A stretch of 64,000 bases of DNA, from contig JANFNE010000007.1 in NCBI GenBank assembly GCA_024867545.1, positions 558,001 through 622,000 on the forward strand. The letters are read 5' to 3'. Positions within the stretch are counted from its first letter, which is position 1. Every line of letters begins with the position of its first letter. The notes under the pieces are model-generated. The model did no database searches. It saw nothing but the letters and a program-made list of their open reading frames with translations, and was not told the origin of the DNA. Position numbers and translations under genes: made by a program. Source of the stretch: Phytopythium helicoides (taxonomy: Eukaryota > Oomycota > Peronosporomycetes > Pythiales > Pythiaceae). This document shows, piece after piece, positions 1 to 11,562 of the stretch.

Positions 1-1003
1 GTGTCGACGTTATATGTATGAGATGTAGGTGTTGGTCGGTTTGAAGTTATGCCAGTGAGAATGGAATCACTGGAAATCATCAGTCACTTGCCTACAATGT
101 TGTTGCGTGGTGTGCTACAGTATATGTCAACTCCTGAGGCAAAGGCAGAGTGCACAAATACCCAACTGAGGTTGCGCGCGGACATTCCGCAGTGAATTTT
201 CTTTGCGAGAAGCCGGTGGTGTTGCGCCAGCGCTTCAACGCACGTGTTGGATGTTGTAGCTATTTTTCACGTTTGCGTTCAACGCCATGTAGCTGCCAGA
301 GCCTTGGTGCATCTGAGCATGATCGATGGCTCTTCAACCACGAAATTGCATCTCCGAATCTCTGAAAGGCGTCCGGTTCCTGAACAATCCCAGCTATCAA
401 CACAGCCCTGCCTTCTGTCGACGTGGGGCTTCCGTCGGGCTTCCGTCTAGCCCGCGCGTAAAGGAGTTGGTACTTTGCCTGTTCGAAGCTTAGTCAGCTG
501 CTGAGCACATACAAATTCTAGACATGCGCGTCCCACATGGTCTCATGTACGGACTGCACCATGTGGTGAACGCCCATCCATGTTTTGCCGCACGAATGCA
601 CTCGAATCTTGGGCGCGCCAATGTTGACCACCCGAGTCGTCACTGAGAGCCAAATTTTCGTGTCTGGTGGACAAACCACGCCGACTGTCTGCTTCAACGC
701 AAAGTCGAACGCATGGCATGCTCGCCAGGCGGATACCGAGCTGAATACTCGCGTTTGGTCCGGATAATCGAGCCTGAACTCTCCAGCCGATGACCCAGGT
801 GTTGATCTTCCAGCAGCTATTTTCGGCGCCGGATCTTTGGAAGTGACTCTGGCTGTAAGCGGTTGAGCAGGCTTCGCTTGGTCGTTGCTCGTGTGCCCTC
901 TGTTTCGGCAGAACAGCGATCCAAAACTTTTCATCCTGACGACGCGGATGCCCCTCCTTCTTCTGCCCACGGGACAAGCTCAACAGCTTCAAAGTCAAAG
1001 ATC
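1..1003. other. Upstream intergenic region, no supported gene
   Basis: I see no coding segment with a convincing composition or recognisable motif. Short open frames on both strands are discordant and lack domains. The right end supplies the promoter of the secreted protein gene that starts at 1053. Confidence 0.5.
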
Positions 1004-1017
1004 TCACTCCGCAATTC
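1004..1017 (+). promoter_or_regulatory. Oomycete-type initiator of the first TPC gene
   Basis: The sequence TCACTCCGCAATTC lies 36 nt before the ATG at 1053. It fits the oomycete initiator pattern TCAYTYYNCAWTT. The TPC genes at 3869, 23680, 36142 and 46504 carry the closely similar TCACTTCTCATTTC or TCACTTCTCAATTC 60-90 nt before their start codons. Confidence 0.5.
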
Positions 1018-1052
1018 ACCGCGCACACCTCACATCAGCGCCAATCTGAACC

Positions 1053-2943
1053 ATGAAGCTCCTTCGCTACGGCGCCCGTGTGGCCCTCATCGTTGCTGCC
1101 ATCGACGCATACACGGTCCCAGCAGAGGCTACCTGGGGGTGGTTCTCCAGCGAGCCATGCGACTCGGACGGCACGTCGGGAACAGTTTCGGCATCCACTG
1201 GCACTGGAAAGCAGTCAGGCGACTCGGTGTCGACTGGTTGGGGTAACAGCAACGGTGAGGCCAACACGCCCTGTGCAGACTCAGGTGACTCCACGACGAC
1301 ATCGGACTCGACGACTTCAGACTGGAGCAGCTGGTTCTCTGGCTGGGGCTCACCAGCAACATCCACCTCATGGGGCGCCACTGGCGACGACAGCTCTACG
1401 CCATGCCCATCCTCGGACGATTCAACTACTTCCGCGACGACCGAGACCCAGGGCCAGAACTCGTGGTCAACTGGTACCAACGGGATCAACGGGAACAACG
1501 GGGATGCCGATACACCATGCGACTCGACCAGTGAGAACTCTGCAACGACGACTACAACCGGAGGCAATGGCGGCTGGTCTACTGGTGGCAACGGCGGTTG
1601 GTCAACTGGCGGTAACGGTGGCTGGTCCACTGGCGGCAATGGTGATAGCACTGACGTCAACACGCCGTGCGATGACACTACAACTGGAGACTCAACTGGT
1701 ACCGCTACTGGAGGAAACGGGGGTTGGTCCACGGGCGGCAACAGCGAAACATCGTGGAACACGCCGTCCACTGACACGAATGACACCCCGGATGCAAACA
1801 CGCCTTGTGCTTCATCGAGTGGAGGAAACGGAGGAGCGTCGACGGGGACAAACGACTCTACCACGACTGGTGAGAACGGCGGTAGCCCGTCGTCATCGAC
1901 CGGAACTGGCGATTCAACTGGTTCTTCCCCGACTGTCTCGCCGGTTGACACTCCGTCTGCAACGACTTGGATTGAGATCACCCAGGCACCTTCGACGTCA
2001 ACCGACACGTCCACTGCTACAGGCGGCAACGGTGGGTCGACGCCGACCTCCGGAAAGACAGATGTCACTTACTCTCCTGCGCCGTCGGACTCAACTGGAG
2101 CGACAGACAACAATACCCCAAGCGACTCGACCAGCACGTCCGATCAAGGTTACTCCAGCTCCCACGGACTCCACTAGCACCAATGCTGAAGTGACCCCTG
2201 CGCCGACTGATTCGACGAGCACCTCGTCCAACAACTCGCCTGCTCCGAGCGACTCGACGGGCACCTCCGATCAGGTTACGCCTGCCCCCACCGACTCCAC
2301 GAGTACGTCGGACGTGGTGACACCTGCGCCTTCGGACTCGACGAGTACCTCTGACCAAGTGACGCCAGCCCCCACGGGTTCGTCGGAGTCCCCTTCGGGC
2401 AAGACTGACATCACGTATGCTCCTTCTCCGACGGGCTCGACTGGCACTTCCGACCAGGCAACTCCCTCACCCACCGACTCGACTGGAACTTCGGATTCGA
2501 CCAGCACTTCCGCGGCGGTGACTCCGGCGCCAACCGCATCGACCGATACCTCGGGCAACTACACGCCCGCTCCGACGGATTCGACCAGCACTTCCGAGGC
2601 GGTGACTCCTGCTCCGACGGGATCAACGGATACTTCGGACAGCGTGACGACGGCTCCGACAACCGCTCCGTCGCCGTCGGACTCAACTGGCACGTCGGAG
2701 GTTTCTACCCCCGCTCCGACAGGATCCAGCGAGACCTCGGACAGCTCAACGCCTGCTCCGGCTGACTCGACCAGCACCTCGGACAGCGCGACACCCGCGC
2801 CAACCACCTCGCCAACCACCTCGACGGGCACAGCGACTGTCAGCGGCAAAACTGGCATTCTGACGTACTCGCCCGCTGCTGCGAGCACCTACTCGACCTC
2901 GACGACCACGGATGCTGCCGCTCAGCACCTTCGTCGTGCCTAA
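1053..2943 (+). CDS. Secreted Thr/Ser-rich TPC-repeat protein, one frameshift
   Basis: A 22-25 residue signal peptide (MKLLRYGARVALIVAAIDAY) is followed by a mature start ATWGWFSSEPCDSD. The first half has about six NTPC/STPC/DTPC tetrapeptides spaced 25-50 residues apart and a GGNGGWST tandem block. The second half is a degenerate TPAPTDSTSTSD repeat ending AAQHLRRA. The frame breaks near 2147, where GATCAAGGTT occurs instead of the GATCAGGTT used in the same repeat at about 2271; dropping one A joins both halves into roughly 630 residues. There is no GPI signal or transmembrane segment, so a soluble, probably heavily O-glycosylated wall or matrix protein is inferred. It has the same plan as the genes at 3869, 23680, 36142 and 46504. 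The function is unknown. Confidence 0.75.
1563..1652 (+). repeat. 24-nt tandem repeat encoding GGNGGWST-type units
   Basis: Three full 24-nt units (1563-1586, 1587-1610, 1611-1634) and a partial fourth encode G-N-G-G-W-S-T-G. Synonymous third-base differences show that the peptide is conserved more than the DNA. Confidence 0.8.
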
Positions 2944-3512
2944 GTTGAGAGCCGTGGTAGACGTTCTTCATGTTGTAGCGTAGACGCCAAGGTTTCGCTT
3001 TGGCGAATCGTGGCTAGTTGTTCGAGCTCTGGAATGCGTATGTGTGTAGCAACGAGAAAGTGTTTTGATGCAGCAATCATCGTTTTTAGTTGGTTAGGGC
3101 AAGCACTATCCGTCGCTTTTCTCGACTCACCCAAGCGCGGGCACCGGATATTGTAGAGTCTCCAGCGAAGATGACACCATGACCATCGCAGTTCATGAGT
3201 TTTACTGCAGCAATTTCAAACGGAACAACAAAAATCAGCTGTATGTATAGGTCTGCAGCAGATCTCAATTCTCAGACAGGATTTTTACCAGAGCAAAAAT
3301 CCAAGCTCAGTTCAAGCCTGCTCAAGCAACACAACAAATGGCTACAGGCAGAAGTGTGCCAACGTACGGAGCATGATGCCATCCACATGGTGCGTCACCT
3401 CTCCGACTAAAATCCGCTTCAGCATGCCCCTCTCTTTCTGTGCGTGCGAACGACAGACACCAGAATCCATCGAAAGTTTACGTTGCAGACGAGATCCTGC
3501 GATGAGGAAGGT
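2944..3512. other. Intergenic spacer; outer edge of inverted repeat 1
   Basis: No gene is supported. From about 3320 rightwards the sequence becomes near-identical in reverse complement to the region ending near 24240, marking the outer boundary of inverted repeat 1. Confidence 0.55.
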
Positions 3513-3528
3513 GTCTTTACGTCACCCG
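3513..3528 (+). promoter_or_regulatory. CRE-like element GTCTTTACGTCACCCG
   Basis: A perfect 16-mer with a TTACGTCA (CRE/ATF-type bZIP) core sits 340 nt upstream of the TPC start codon. The same 16-mer occurs at 24021-24036 (340 nt from its gene), 36550-36565 and 46082-46097 (about 407 nt from theirs). Confidence 0.6.
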
Positions 3529-3799
3529 TGCGTACGGAGCTGTCAGCCTCGGCTTTGTGCTTCATGGACTGACCTCTCTGTCCGTCGATCACAGCTCCAA
3601 AGCATGTCGGACACTCGGAGTAGAGCTGTCGGGATACAGTCGCTACCTCTCGAGCGACGACAAAAGTATCTTTCGCGCCTCCGTCTCCTCCCCGTCCACC
3701 TTCTACAATGGGTTTTCGCCAGCTGAAGAGCGGGTGCATGCCTGCACCTGGAACGACAGCGACCGCAGTGGCCACGTTCCTCACCACTCACGCCTCGAC

Positions 3800-3813
3800 T
3801 CACTTCTCATTTC
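3800..3813 (+). promoter_or_regulatory. Initiator TCACTTCTCATTTC
   Basis: An oomycete-type initiator 56 nt before the ATG at 3869, conserved in all four duplicated TPC genes. Confidence 0.5.
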
Positions 3814-3868
3814 GCCTCCTACCAGCAACACCAGCACAAGTAGCTTGACATCGTGCCACTAGCCCAAG

Positions 3869-5074
3869 ATGAAGATCATCCGCTCGCTCGCCCACCTTGC
3901 GCTCCTCGCGGCTGCTGCCAACCTCCAGGCTAGCCCCGTCGCCGCCACTTGGTGGCTCTCGGATGCGGACTGTGATACGGACGCAACCTCGCTTCTCAGC
4001 TCGGCTTACAGCGCCGTCGCGCCTTGCGACACAGCGACGACGTTGGCATCCACCGTCGACACCCCGTGCAGCACGGACACGTCGTACCTGGGCTCGATCT
4101 CCAGTTACCTCGGGTCGTGGCTCACTGGATCGTCGACTGACACGACGAACACGGGTTCGACCACATCGAACACGGGTTCGACCACGTCGAACACGGGGAC
4201 AACCACATCGAACACGGGGACGACCACATCGAACACAGGGACGACCACATCGAACACAGGTACGACGTCGACTGACTCCACGACCTCAACCACTCAAGGC
4301 TCGACCACGTCGACTTCGACGGCTGTGACGCCTTCGCCCGCCACGTCGACGACCACGACCTGGCACGACCTCGAGCGGCACGACCTCTTCGCAGTCGAGT
4401 ACGACCACCTCTGACTCGACCTCGTCGACGACCGGCACGACGACGTCGACGACGACGACGTCGGCTCCGTCCACTTCCACAAGCACGACCACCACGGACT
4501 CGTCGTCGTCAACCACCACCACGACGTCGGCGCCTGTTACGTCAACGACAACTTCTGAGACCTCGTCATCGAGCTCGACCACGACGACCTCGGCTCCTTC
4601 GACGTCGACTTCTACCACCACCTCCACGACTTCTGGAAACTCGACGCCTTCGTCGCCTTCAACGTCGTACACGACCACCACGACTTCTGGTAGCTCGACG
4701 TCCTCGCACTCGAGCACTTCGACCTCGACGTCGTCCAACACCAGCTCGACGACAACGACGTCTGGCACGACGACATCCGGCACGACAGCTTCGTCCCCGT
4801 CAACGAACTCTGGCTCGACGACGACGACCACCACCACCACGACTTCGGCGCCATCCACGAGCACGACGAGCTCGGAGACGTCCTCGTCGGAGACGACGTC
4901 GACCACCACGACCTCTGCTCCGTCCACGAGCACGACCACCTCGTCGTCCGACACGACCACCACGTCGACCACGACCTCGGCGCCGTCCACGAGCACGACT
5001 ACTTCGTCATACGGCTCAACCACCACGTCGAACGCTCAGCAGCAGCAGCAGGGACGTCGTTCTCTGCGTGCCTA
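3869..5074 (+). CDS. Secreted Thr/Ser-rich TPC protein, frameshifted copy
   Basis: The signal peptide MKIIRSLAHLALLAAAANL is followed by a mature ATWWLSDADCDTD start, a short Cys-containing segment with an STDTSYLGSISSYLGSW box, then about 300 residues of T/S/P repeats ending in a Gln run and GRRSLRA. The frame breaks at 4361: this copy has GACCACGACCTGGCACG where the inverted copy (22535-23680, minus) has GACCACGACCGGCACG, an extra T. Removing it restores one frame to the stop at 5074. It has six NTG hexapeptide repeats against three in the other copy. Probably an extracellular glycoprotein; the role is unknown. It may be a recent pseudogene or carry a consensus error. Confidence 0.75.
4144..4262 (+). 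repeat. 18-nt tandem repeat (TTSNTG/S)
   Basis: Six units encoding N-T-G-[ST]-T-T-S are seen here, while the inverted copy has three. This is an in-frame copy-number difference between duplicates. Confidence 0.75.
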
Positions 5075-5524
5075 AATGACTACCGATGAGGATGCCGATC
5101 GAAGGCATCGCACCGAGCACTCCGCTCTCCCCGACCACTCTTCTATGTCGATTTCTTTGTAGCTGCCATCCTCGCCAGCTTTGCTCCTTGCGTCCACTTG
5201 TAGTTAGTTTCCATGCGTAACAATGAACACAGTTTGCTGCCAACTCTGTGACTCGTTCCTAGTTCTTCCAGCTGCATCCGTCATGAAGTAAGCTTAAGCA
5301 CCACACGTTCTTGGGTCTTTCACGTTGAAGCGAGCGTTGAAGCTCACAACTCCACAACATGACGGCAGTGGGATTGCGCACACGAAGCTGGTCAGGCGCA
5401 GTCATCGCACAATCACACGGACCCTCGATCGGCCATGACGCTCTGTGCGTGACCACGCCACGAGCGCACCCGCCGCCTTCGTCCTCGTCAGCAGCTGCAT
5501 TCACGAACGTCTCTCCGACTGAGC
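5075..5524. other. Spacer between TPC and small secreted protein genes
   Basis: No gene is supported. The spacer is conserved in the inverted copy (22086-22534) and presumably holds the terminator of the TPC gene and the promoter of the small secreted protein. Confidence 0.5.
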
Positions 5525-5791
5525 ATGAAGTTTCTCTCCGTGATCGCCACCGCAGTGCTCGTCGCTGCGAGCGTGCCCTCGACCGTCGACGCTGCGTTCT
5601 GGAGAGGCGACGCCCAGATGCCGTGCGAGCAGACGCAGCAACCGGTGACGCCGTGTCCTGGAGCCAGCGGCGGCTACTTCGGCATGATGAGCTCCGTCTC
5701 CGACACGATGCGTCGCTGGTTCAGCTCCTCGGAGCAGCAGACGACCACCGACAAGGTCTCCGACTCGACGGCGTACCAATCGCGGAACTAG
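5525..5791 (+). CDS. Small secreted protein, 88 aa (copy A)
   Basis: The signal peptide (MKFLSVIATAVLVAASVPST, cleaved near VDA-AFW) leaves about 65 residues with two TPC/MPC cysteines, a MRRW motif and a Ser/Thr-rich tail. The mature start AAFWRGDAQMPC echoes the ATWW...C start of the neighbouring TPC proteins, suggesting a short family member lacking the T/S repeat. There is no RXLR or CRN motif. The copy at 21819-22085 has an identical signal peptide but differs at nine residues in the mature part. The function is unknown. Confidence 0.75.
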   Translation: MKFLSVIATAVLVAASVPSTVDAAFWRGDAQMPCEQTQQPVTPCPGASGGYFGMMSSVSDTMRRWFSSSEQQTTTDKVSDSTAYQSRN

Positions 5792-5949
5792 CGTGCTAGT
5801 CGATCACTCAGTTTGAACAAAGGAGGCTCGGTGTTGGTCCATTGGTTCCTCTCGTCCCGCTCGCCACTTTGGCTTCCGACGCCACGCAGGACGAGACTCG
5901 TCCGCATCTGCACCAGCCCCACGCCTCCATCGCCTGCTCCACCGGAGTG

Positions 5950-7820
5950 ATGGTCTCGCTTCGGCGCCTGGTCACCTGCGCGCTGGCAGTGGGCGTCGCC
6001 GCCGGCCGCGCGTTCGTCCCGCCGTCGCGAGTCGTCGAGATGGGCGAGAGCCGCGAGGCGCTGCGGCGCGTCTACTGCTCCGGCGCGCTGCTGCATGAGG
6101 TGCAGCTGGCCGCGCTGTTTGAGGACAGCAAGCACTTCGTGGACATGGCGCTGCGGCGCGCCACCGGCCCCGGCGAGGTGCTGGCGGCTTTCGGGCGGCT
6201 GCTGGAGCGCAGGCGCAGGGCTCTCGGCCGGAGAGTGGCGAGACGAGCTCCAGCAGTTCGTGGACGGCCACTTTGATGCACCGGGAGCGGACCTGCTGCC
6301 CACGGCGCCGAGAGACTTCCGGGATGGAGTGGAGCCGCCGGCCATCGCCAGGATCCAGCACCCGAAGCTGAGGCAGTGGGCCCTCGAGGTGCACGCCATC
6401 TGGAAGCAGCTGGGCCGCGTGGCCAACGACAGCGTGGTCGGCTCCTTCCTGCTGCCCCAGCCGATCCCAGGACATGAGGACTCGCCGCTCGCCAGGCCGA
6501 GAGGGCACGCGCACAACGTGCTCGTGGTGCCAGGAGGCCGCTTCCGAGAGAGCTACTACTGGGACTCGTACTGGATCGTGCATGGGCTGCTGGTGAGCGG
6601 ACTGCGAGAGACCGCGAGGGGAGTAGTCAACAACCTGCTCGAGTACGTGGCCTGAGCTCGGCTTCGTGCCGAACTGGCGGCCGCATCTACTACCTCACGC
6701 GGTCGCAGCCCCCGCTGCTCTCGGACATGGTGCGATTGGTCTCAGCTGCGGAGGACAGCGGCACAGGCTCTGAGTGGGACCTCGACTACATTCGAGCTGC
6801 TGTGCCGCTCTTGGAGCGCGAGTACACTTTCTGGATGAATCGGAAACGGCGAAAATGCTAGCCTCGTCGAAGTCCAGCCTCCGGTTTCCTCATCAAACGC
6901 GGAGACTTCGTACCGCCTAAACCGCTACGTCGCTCACGCCAACGCTCCGAGACCTGAGTCGTACCGTGAGGACTACCTTCACGCTCGCAACGCCACCGTC
7001 GACGGCATCATCTCCGACGACTACGAGACGTTCTACAACGAGATCATCGCATCAGCCGAGAGCGGCTGGGACTTTTCGAGCCGCTGGTTTGCAGACGGAA
7101 CCTCTCTGCGGTCCATCTCGACATCTCAGGTGGTTCCTGTGGAGCTCAATGCCGCGCTGTTTCGCTTTGAGTCGAACCTCGCCCATTTCCACACGTTGCT
7201 TCACAATGACGAAGACGCATATCGGTTCTCCGTGGCAGCAAAGTACAGGATGGAAGCGATGAACAGCGTGCTTTGGAGTGACGAAAGCGGTGCGTGGAAG
7301 GACTACTGGTGGCAACATCGTCGCCACTCGACTGTTGTGTCTGTGTCCGACTACTCGCCGCTGTGGGCTCGGGCGTATGACCCTCAACGTGATGCCACCC
7401 GAGTCAAACAAGCGGTTGCTTCCCTTGAAGCCTCAGGCCTAATCCTTCTTGGTGGTGCACAGACCACGACAACCTGTGACTGGGCAGCAATGGGATGCGC
7501 CAAACGCGTGGCCGCCAGAGCAAGGACCGACTTGTGGAAGGTTTGCTTTCGACAGAGCTACCAGAGGCGAAAGCGTCTTGCCAAGAAGCTCGTGGAAGCG
7601 TGGGTCGCTACGGGATACACGGCTTGGGTGCGCACGGGGACAAATGTTCGAGAAGTACAACGCGACCGAGTTGGGCGGAATTGGCAGCGGTGGCGAGTAC
7701 GTGCCGCAGCTTGGGTTTGGCTGGTCCAATGGCGTGCTGCTCCGCTTCCTCACCGAGTACGAGCAGCTCATGGATGTTGACGCAGTGCTCACATTGGCAT
7801 CTAACGCCCACAGCAACTAA
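5950..7820 (+). pseudogene. Secreted trehalase (GH37), interrupted by eight one-base insertions
   Basis: Starts with a signal peptide MVSLRRLVTCALAVGVAAG and aligns along its length with the intact trehalase at 28805-31219. Both GH37 signatures are present: PGGRFRESYYWDSYW near 6530 and QQWDAPNAW near 7490, then GSGGEYVPQLGFGW before the stop. The frame is broken by single extra bases near 6238, 6653 (T), 6675 (T), 6843, 7475 (T), 7512, 7581 and 7643. No deletions and no substitution-type stops are needed, so the protein is conserved apart from the indels; either very recent decay or consensus error. If functional it would split external trehalose into glucose. It is tail-to-tail with the HAD gene. 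Confidence 0.75.
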
Positions 7821-7985
7821 AGATCGATGTGCTACCATGGGCGACGATCGTCGTCGTAAATATATGTAGCACTAAATACGCAGGCAAATACTAACGGCTT
7901 GCAGGCGTCAGCAATGGGCTTGATCGCCGCTCCATCTCTCAGAGGGGGCCGGTGCATCAGGTTCTACCGCTCGGCACCGGGGCAA

Positions 7986-9008
7986 CTAACGGTGTCGCGG
8001 CGTCCAACGGACTGGTCGTGCCAGTTCGCGAGAGCTTGGACAATGGACTATGGGATCCCTCAGGCGCTTCCAGGCGATGCGTGAGCCACCCACGTTGGCG
8101 TTGATCCCCAGCGAGATCTGGGTCAGCTGCAGCGGTGGGGAGGAGGGGCTGTGAGGCGGCGGGTTGCGAGTCACCTGGAGGTGGAGGCTGGCGTCGTGGA
8201 GACACATCTTGTCGAGCAGCGACAGCGTCATGGCAAGCTGGTCCAGCAGCTCGTGCAGTCGTGGGATTGTCCGTCAGCTTGAGCGTCTTGCTGCGGAACG
8301 ATGCCAGGCCCGCGCATCTCCATGCGCGCGCAGGCCTCCCTCTCGAAGGTCGAGTCGCCGATGGACACGAGGTCGATGCGCTGCCCCCTGCGCCGCGCGA
8401 GTTCCTGCAGCTGCAGGTGCGCGCAGAGCGCCTCGAACGTCGCGGTCTTCCACGCGAGCGGGTCTCCCCTCAGCGCCTTGGGGTCTGCGAGCGGGTCCTT
8501 GGCCAGCTGCTCGGCTGCCACGTTCTGCTGGTACCACTCGCGCGCCGACACGACCTTGCAGCGCGCCATCCGGGTGCACGCCGGCCAGCAGCGCGTGCAC
8601 GCGCGGCATGAAGTGGAAGGCGCAGGCCACCAGCCAGTTGACGCGCGCAGCCGTGATGATGAACACGGGCCCGTGGGCCGCCGCGCGCTGCAGCAGTGCG
8701 AGCGCGTGGTCTTCAAGCAGCGCGAGGCGCCGGGCCTCGTCGTCCGTCATGGGCGCGGCCTTGAGCCCTGCTGCCTCCTGCGCCGCCGGTCCCAGCATCC
8801 CCTTGAGCGCGAGCAGGCCGCGACGCAGCAGCCAGTAGGTCGGACACAGCGTGTCGTCCCAGTCGAGCACTGTCACCACAGGCGGCTGCACGTCCGGGGC
8901 CGCCATGGGCGCCACAGAGCGCGCCTTGGGCTCAAAGGCGGCTCGATCGACAGCTGGAGACGCGCCTGACACGTCTGGAGGGTGCGCGCAGCCGTCAGCG
9001 CTCCCCAT
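7986..9008 (-). CDS. HAD-superfamily hydrolase-like protein, three frameshifts
   Basis: Motif I is VLDWDDTLCPTYW (DxDxT), motif II FIITAARVNW, and motif IV DLVSIGDSTFE, the layout of a HAD phosphatase with an inserted cap. The frame is broken by one-base insertions near 8570, 8308 and 8265. The three segments join into about 330 residues ending in a helical tail (HELLDQLAMTLSLLDKMCL). The start is uncertain: ATG at 9008, with alternatives at 8906 and 9161. The substrate is unknown. It lies between trehalase and the membrane-protein pseudogene, and the corresponding gene is missing from the right-hand inverted copy. Confidence 0.6.
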
Positions 9009-9369
9009 GCGCCAGCAACGGAGCCCGAGACGCAGCGCCTCCGAGGAGGCTTGACGCGCTTTGGTGCGGGTTGAAAAGCGTGGCTGGCGCGAAACCGATG
9101 CGCGCCAACCGGTAGCAGAGTTGCAGTACCAAAGAGATACCGGTATCGTTTGGAAATTCAAAAACCAAACAACAAAGCATTTATTTCGGGCCGGCTCGGT
9201 TGCCTTGACGTGAGCCTCCGTGTCAATGATTTTTCCACTTCAGCGTATCCGGATAGCTCCTAGCTTTCGCGGCAGCAACGGAAGAGCAACGATCTCAACA
9301 ACAAACGAGGCGCACGCAGAAAAGATGATCCGTCGCGTACGTATGCGGTATATTCGTTATGAATGAAGA

Positions 9370-11190
9370 TGAGACGAATCGGTGAGATTGGAAACGATAT
9401 GCTGCTCGTGGAGCCACGCAAACTTCAAGCTGTAATCGAAACCTGCAGTGTGGCATCCAACTTACGGGTTAGAGACTTTGAAAACCAGGTGCAAGAGGTA
9501 CATACGCCTTGCCGTTGTGTTTCAATGATGCTTGAGCGTTGTATAGGACCCATAGCACGAGTTTGGACTGAAAACTGGCGCATTGGGTCTCGAGGGTATA
9601 AGCAAGCTGGGCTAAACCAGGAAGATGAAACACTCGAGAGAGCACAATATGCAGTAACAGCAAAGATACCAACTCGAGTCCAGCATACAGATACAGGCTT
9701 GCCAGTGTAGAGTTCAGGTGTTCTGTAGTCATAGAGTCGATGTGGAGAAAGTAGATCCTATTTGAAAGCTGATATACGACAGCCAGGTACGTCGCTACCA
9801 TGAATCGTACATTCATCCAACCCTCGTTTAGTTCGTCAATTTTACTGCATCAACACAACCAGGAGATGATGCACTTACCATAAATGACGGGGATAATGAA
9901 TTCGATGTAGTTGAGAAGTAGCAAAAACTCGGCAATGTAGACAAGCTGTCGAACCCCATCGACAAAGTGTGTCTCTGCAAGTGGCATGGTGGGGCCCAAA
10001 CTCGATTCGTTGCGAGGTGTACCTGGAAGTGTTCGTATGGTTGTGAGAGTTGCAGGACGAGGCAATATGCTGTCATTCACTCCCATCTGTGGTGAGATCG
10101 GCGTGACTCGTCTGCCTCGCAGTAGATGACGTGGTTGGACGCAAACCACTGTTCTTGGAGACCGAGATATACCTATGGACGCTCTTGTTCTGACGATTTC
10201 AGTTGTTGTAGCAGGTCTGTACACTCGCGAAATGATTGCAGTTGCTCGAGCGAAGTTCGAACTGTTTCCAGAAAACATCAATGACCCTTCGGCCGCAGTC
10301 ATTTGATGATACAGATCTTCACCTTGAGAAGAATAACGTGAATATCATACAGCGAGAAAGCTCACTGCGCAAAATCAAGAATCATGAGACCAAGCGTGGT
10401 CATCAATGACGGCGTAACTTGCATACAATACATCATGAAGAGAGCGTTAAAGACATCGACATTAACGATCACGACCTCTGGTAGCTCATCGTGCAAATGA
10501 GTGATCGAGTTGCTGAACCAAATGCGAAGTGCAATCTTGATAATCGGAAGTAGAAACATCAGAATTACTCTCTCTGAACTACCGAGCAATTGATATACAA
10601 GGTAGTAGGCTGGGTAGACTCCTATCAGATTAAACTGGCACAACCAAACCTTGAACGTCGTTGCGATTGAATCTTTCAGCTCGCTGAATCGATTGCGAAT
10701 CTCTTTCCCCCAAGCAAGAACCAAATCGCCGACAACAAATGCCACCCAACTTGGTCATGGAAGCGAGTGAGAAGGGGATGGGAAAAGTAACCCAGCCTAT
10801 GATTACAATTTGGCAGGCTACGGTCAAAGCTGAGATTCCAATTGCTCGCGCGAACAGCTGCAAATTTGAAGCTGGAAGTGCTTGCAAGTAGTGGGCGAAT
10901 TGGAGGAGGTTGAGGTAGGCGAACACGAAACTGTAGCACCACAGTCGAACCAGGTATCCCCAGTGACATCGATGCTTCCAATCTGGAGGTGCAAGTGGTA
11001 TAAGCTCGATCATGAGTGTCACGATCAAACTCGGCAAAGGCGAGAGCAGAACCACCGCAGCCCTTCGTAAGGCACTTGTTTGCTCTGTGTAGCGAGCCAC
11101 TGCAACAACTCTCCCAAGTGAGACCTTTCCCTGCGACTCTACTCGAACGAGATTAGCCAGCCTCTCAAAGCGCCGCCTCCAATTGAGCAC
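9370..11190 (-). repeat. Inverted repeat, membrane-protein arm (left)
   Basis: Homologous in reverse complement to 19375-21207. The homology starts at the start codon and runs about 100 nt past the stop. With repeat arm 1 it shows that a block of at least five genes was copied in inverted orientation. Confidence 0.75.
9469..11190 (-). pseudogene. Dead copy of the polytopic membrane protein
   Basis: Reverse-complement paralogue of the intact gene at 19375-21106; the intron position is also retained. Breaks include one extra base near 10745 (before the MAFVVGD segment), a TGA replacing the TCA codon after ILDFAQ at about 10362, and one missing base near 10300. The substitution stop and the many amino-acid differences from the intact copy indicate real decay, unlike the insertion-only breaks elsewhere. 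Confidence 0.75.
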
Positions 11191-11562
11191 ACCATAACAG
11201 GAGACGTCCTAGATAGCGCTTTTGCGTGAACAACCTGTCACTTGAAGAAACTTGTTGTGAATGAGCTAATTTTTGCATTCACTTCACTATTTCCGGCGCC
11301 TAGTTGTCCATGTTGAAGTGTCCGAGTCCCGGTACCCCTCGAACCAAACCGGTATAATTCGGTATCAATGTGCGGTTGCTCCCTTCGGTCGTTTTCCGGG
11401 GGTCAGGGTCGGTACAATACCGGTGTTCCGACGGTCTAGCCCAGTATCGCTTGGCTCGCCGCCCCAAACTCACTTGGTTTTAGTATACCGCCTCGCGTGT
11501 GTGGCCCAGCCGCAGGCCATCAGACTTCTCCCCCCTTCGGAGGCGCCAGACCGTCGAGAGGC
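11191..11562. other. Intergenic region with scattered ACCGGTAT palindromes
   Basis: No gene is seen. Several ACCGGTAT/ATACCGGT segments occur at about 11348-11434, and a similar motif at 9136. The core promoter of NDUFV1 must lie here. Confidence 0.4.

Larger units (their letters stand above)
3320..6010 (+). repeat. Inverted repeat 1, left arm
   Basis: This stretch matches 21565-24240 in reverse complement. It carries the TPC gene with its promoter, the small secreted protein gene and the 5' end of a secreted trehalase. The inner boundary lies in the trehalase signal-peptide region. Scattered substitutions and a difference in repeat copy number separate the arms, so the duplication is not brand new and is not a trivial assembly mirror. 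Confidence 0.85.

Noticed and set aside
11330..11480. Possible small transposon from repeated ACCGGTAT palindromes
   Set aside because: No terminal inverted repeats, target duplication or ORF could be defined by eye.
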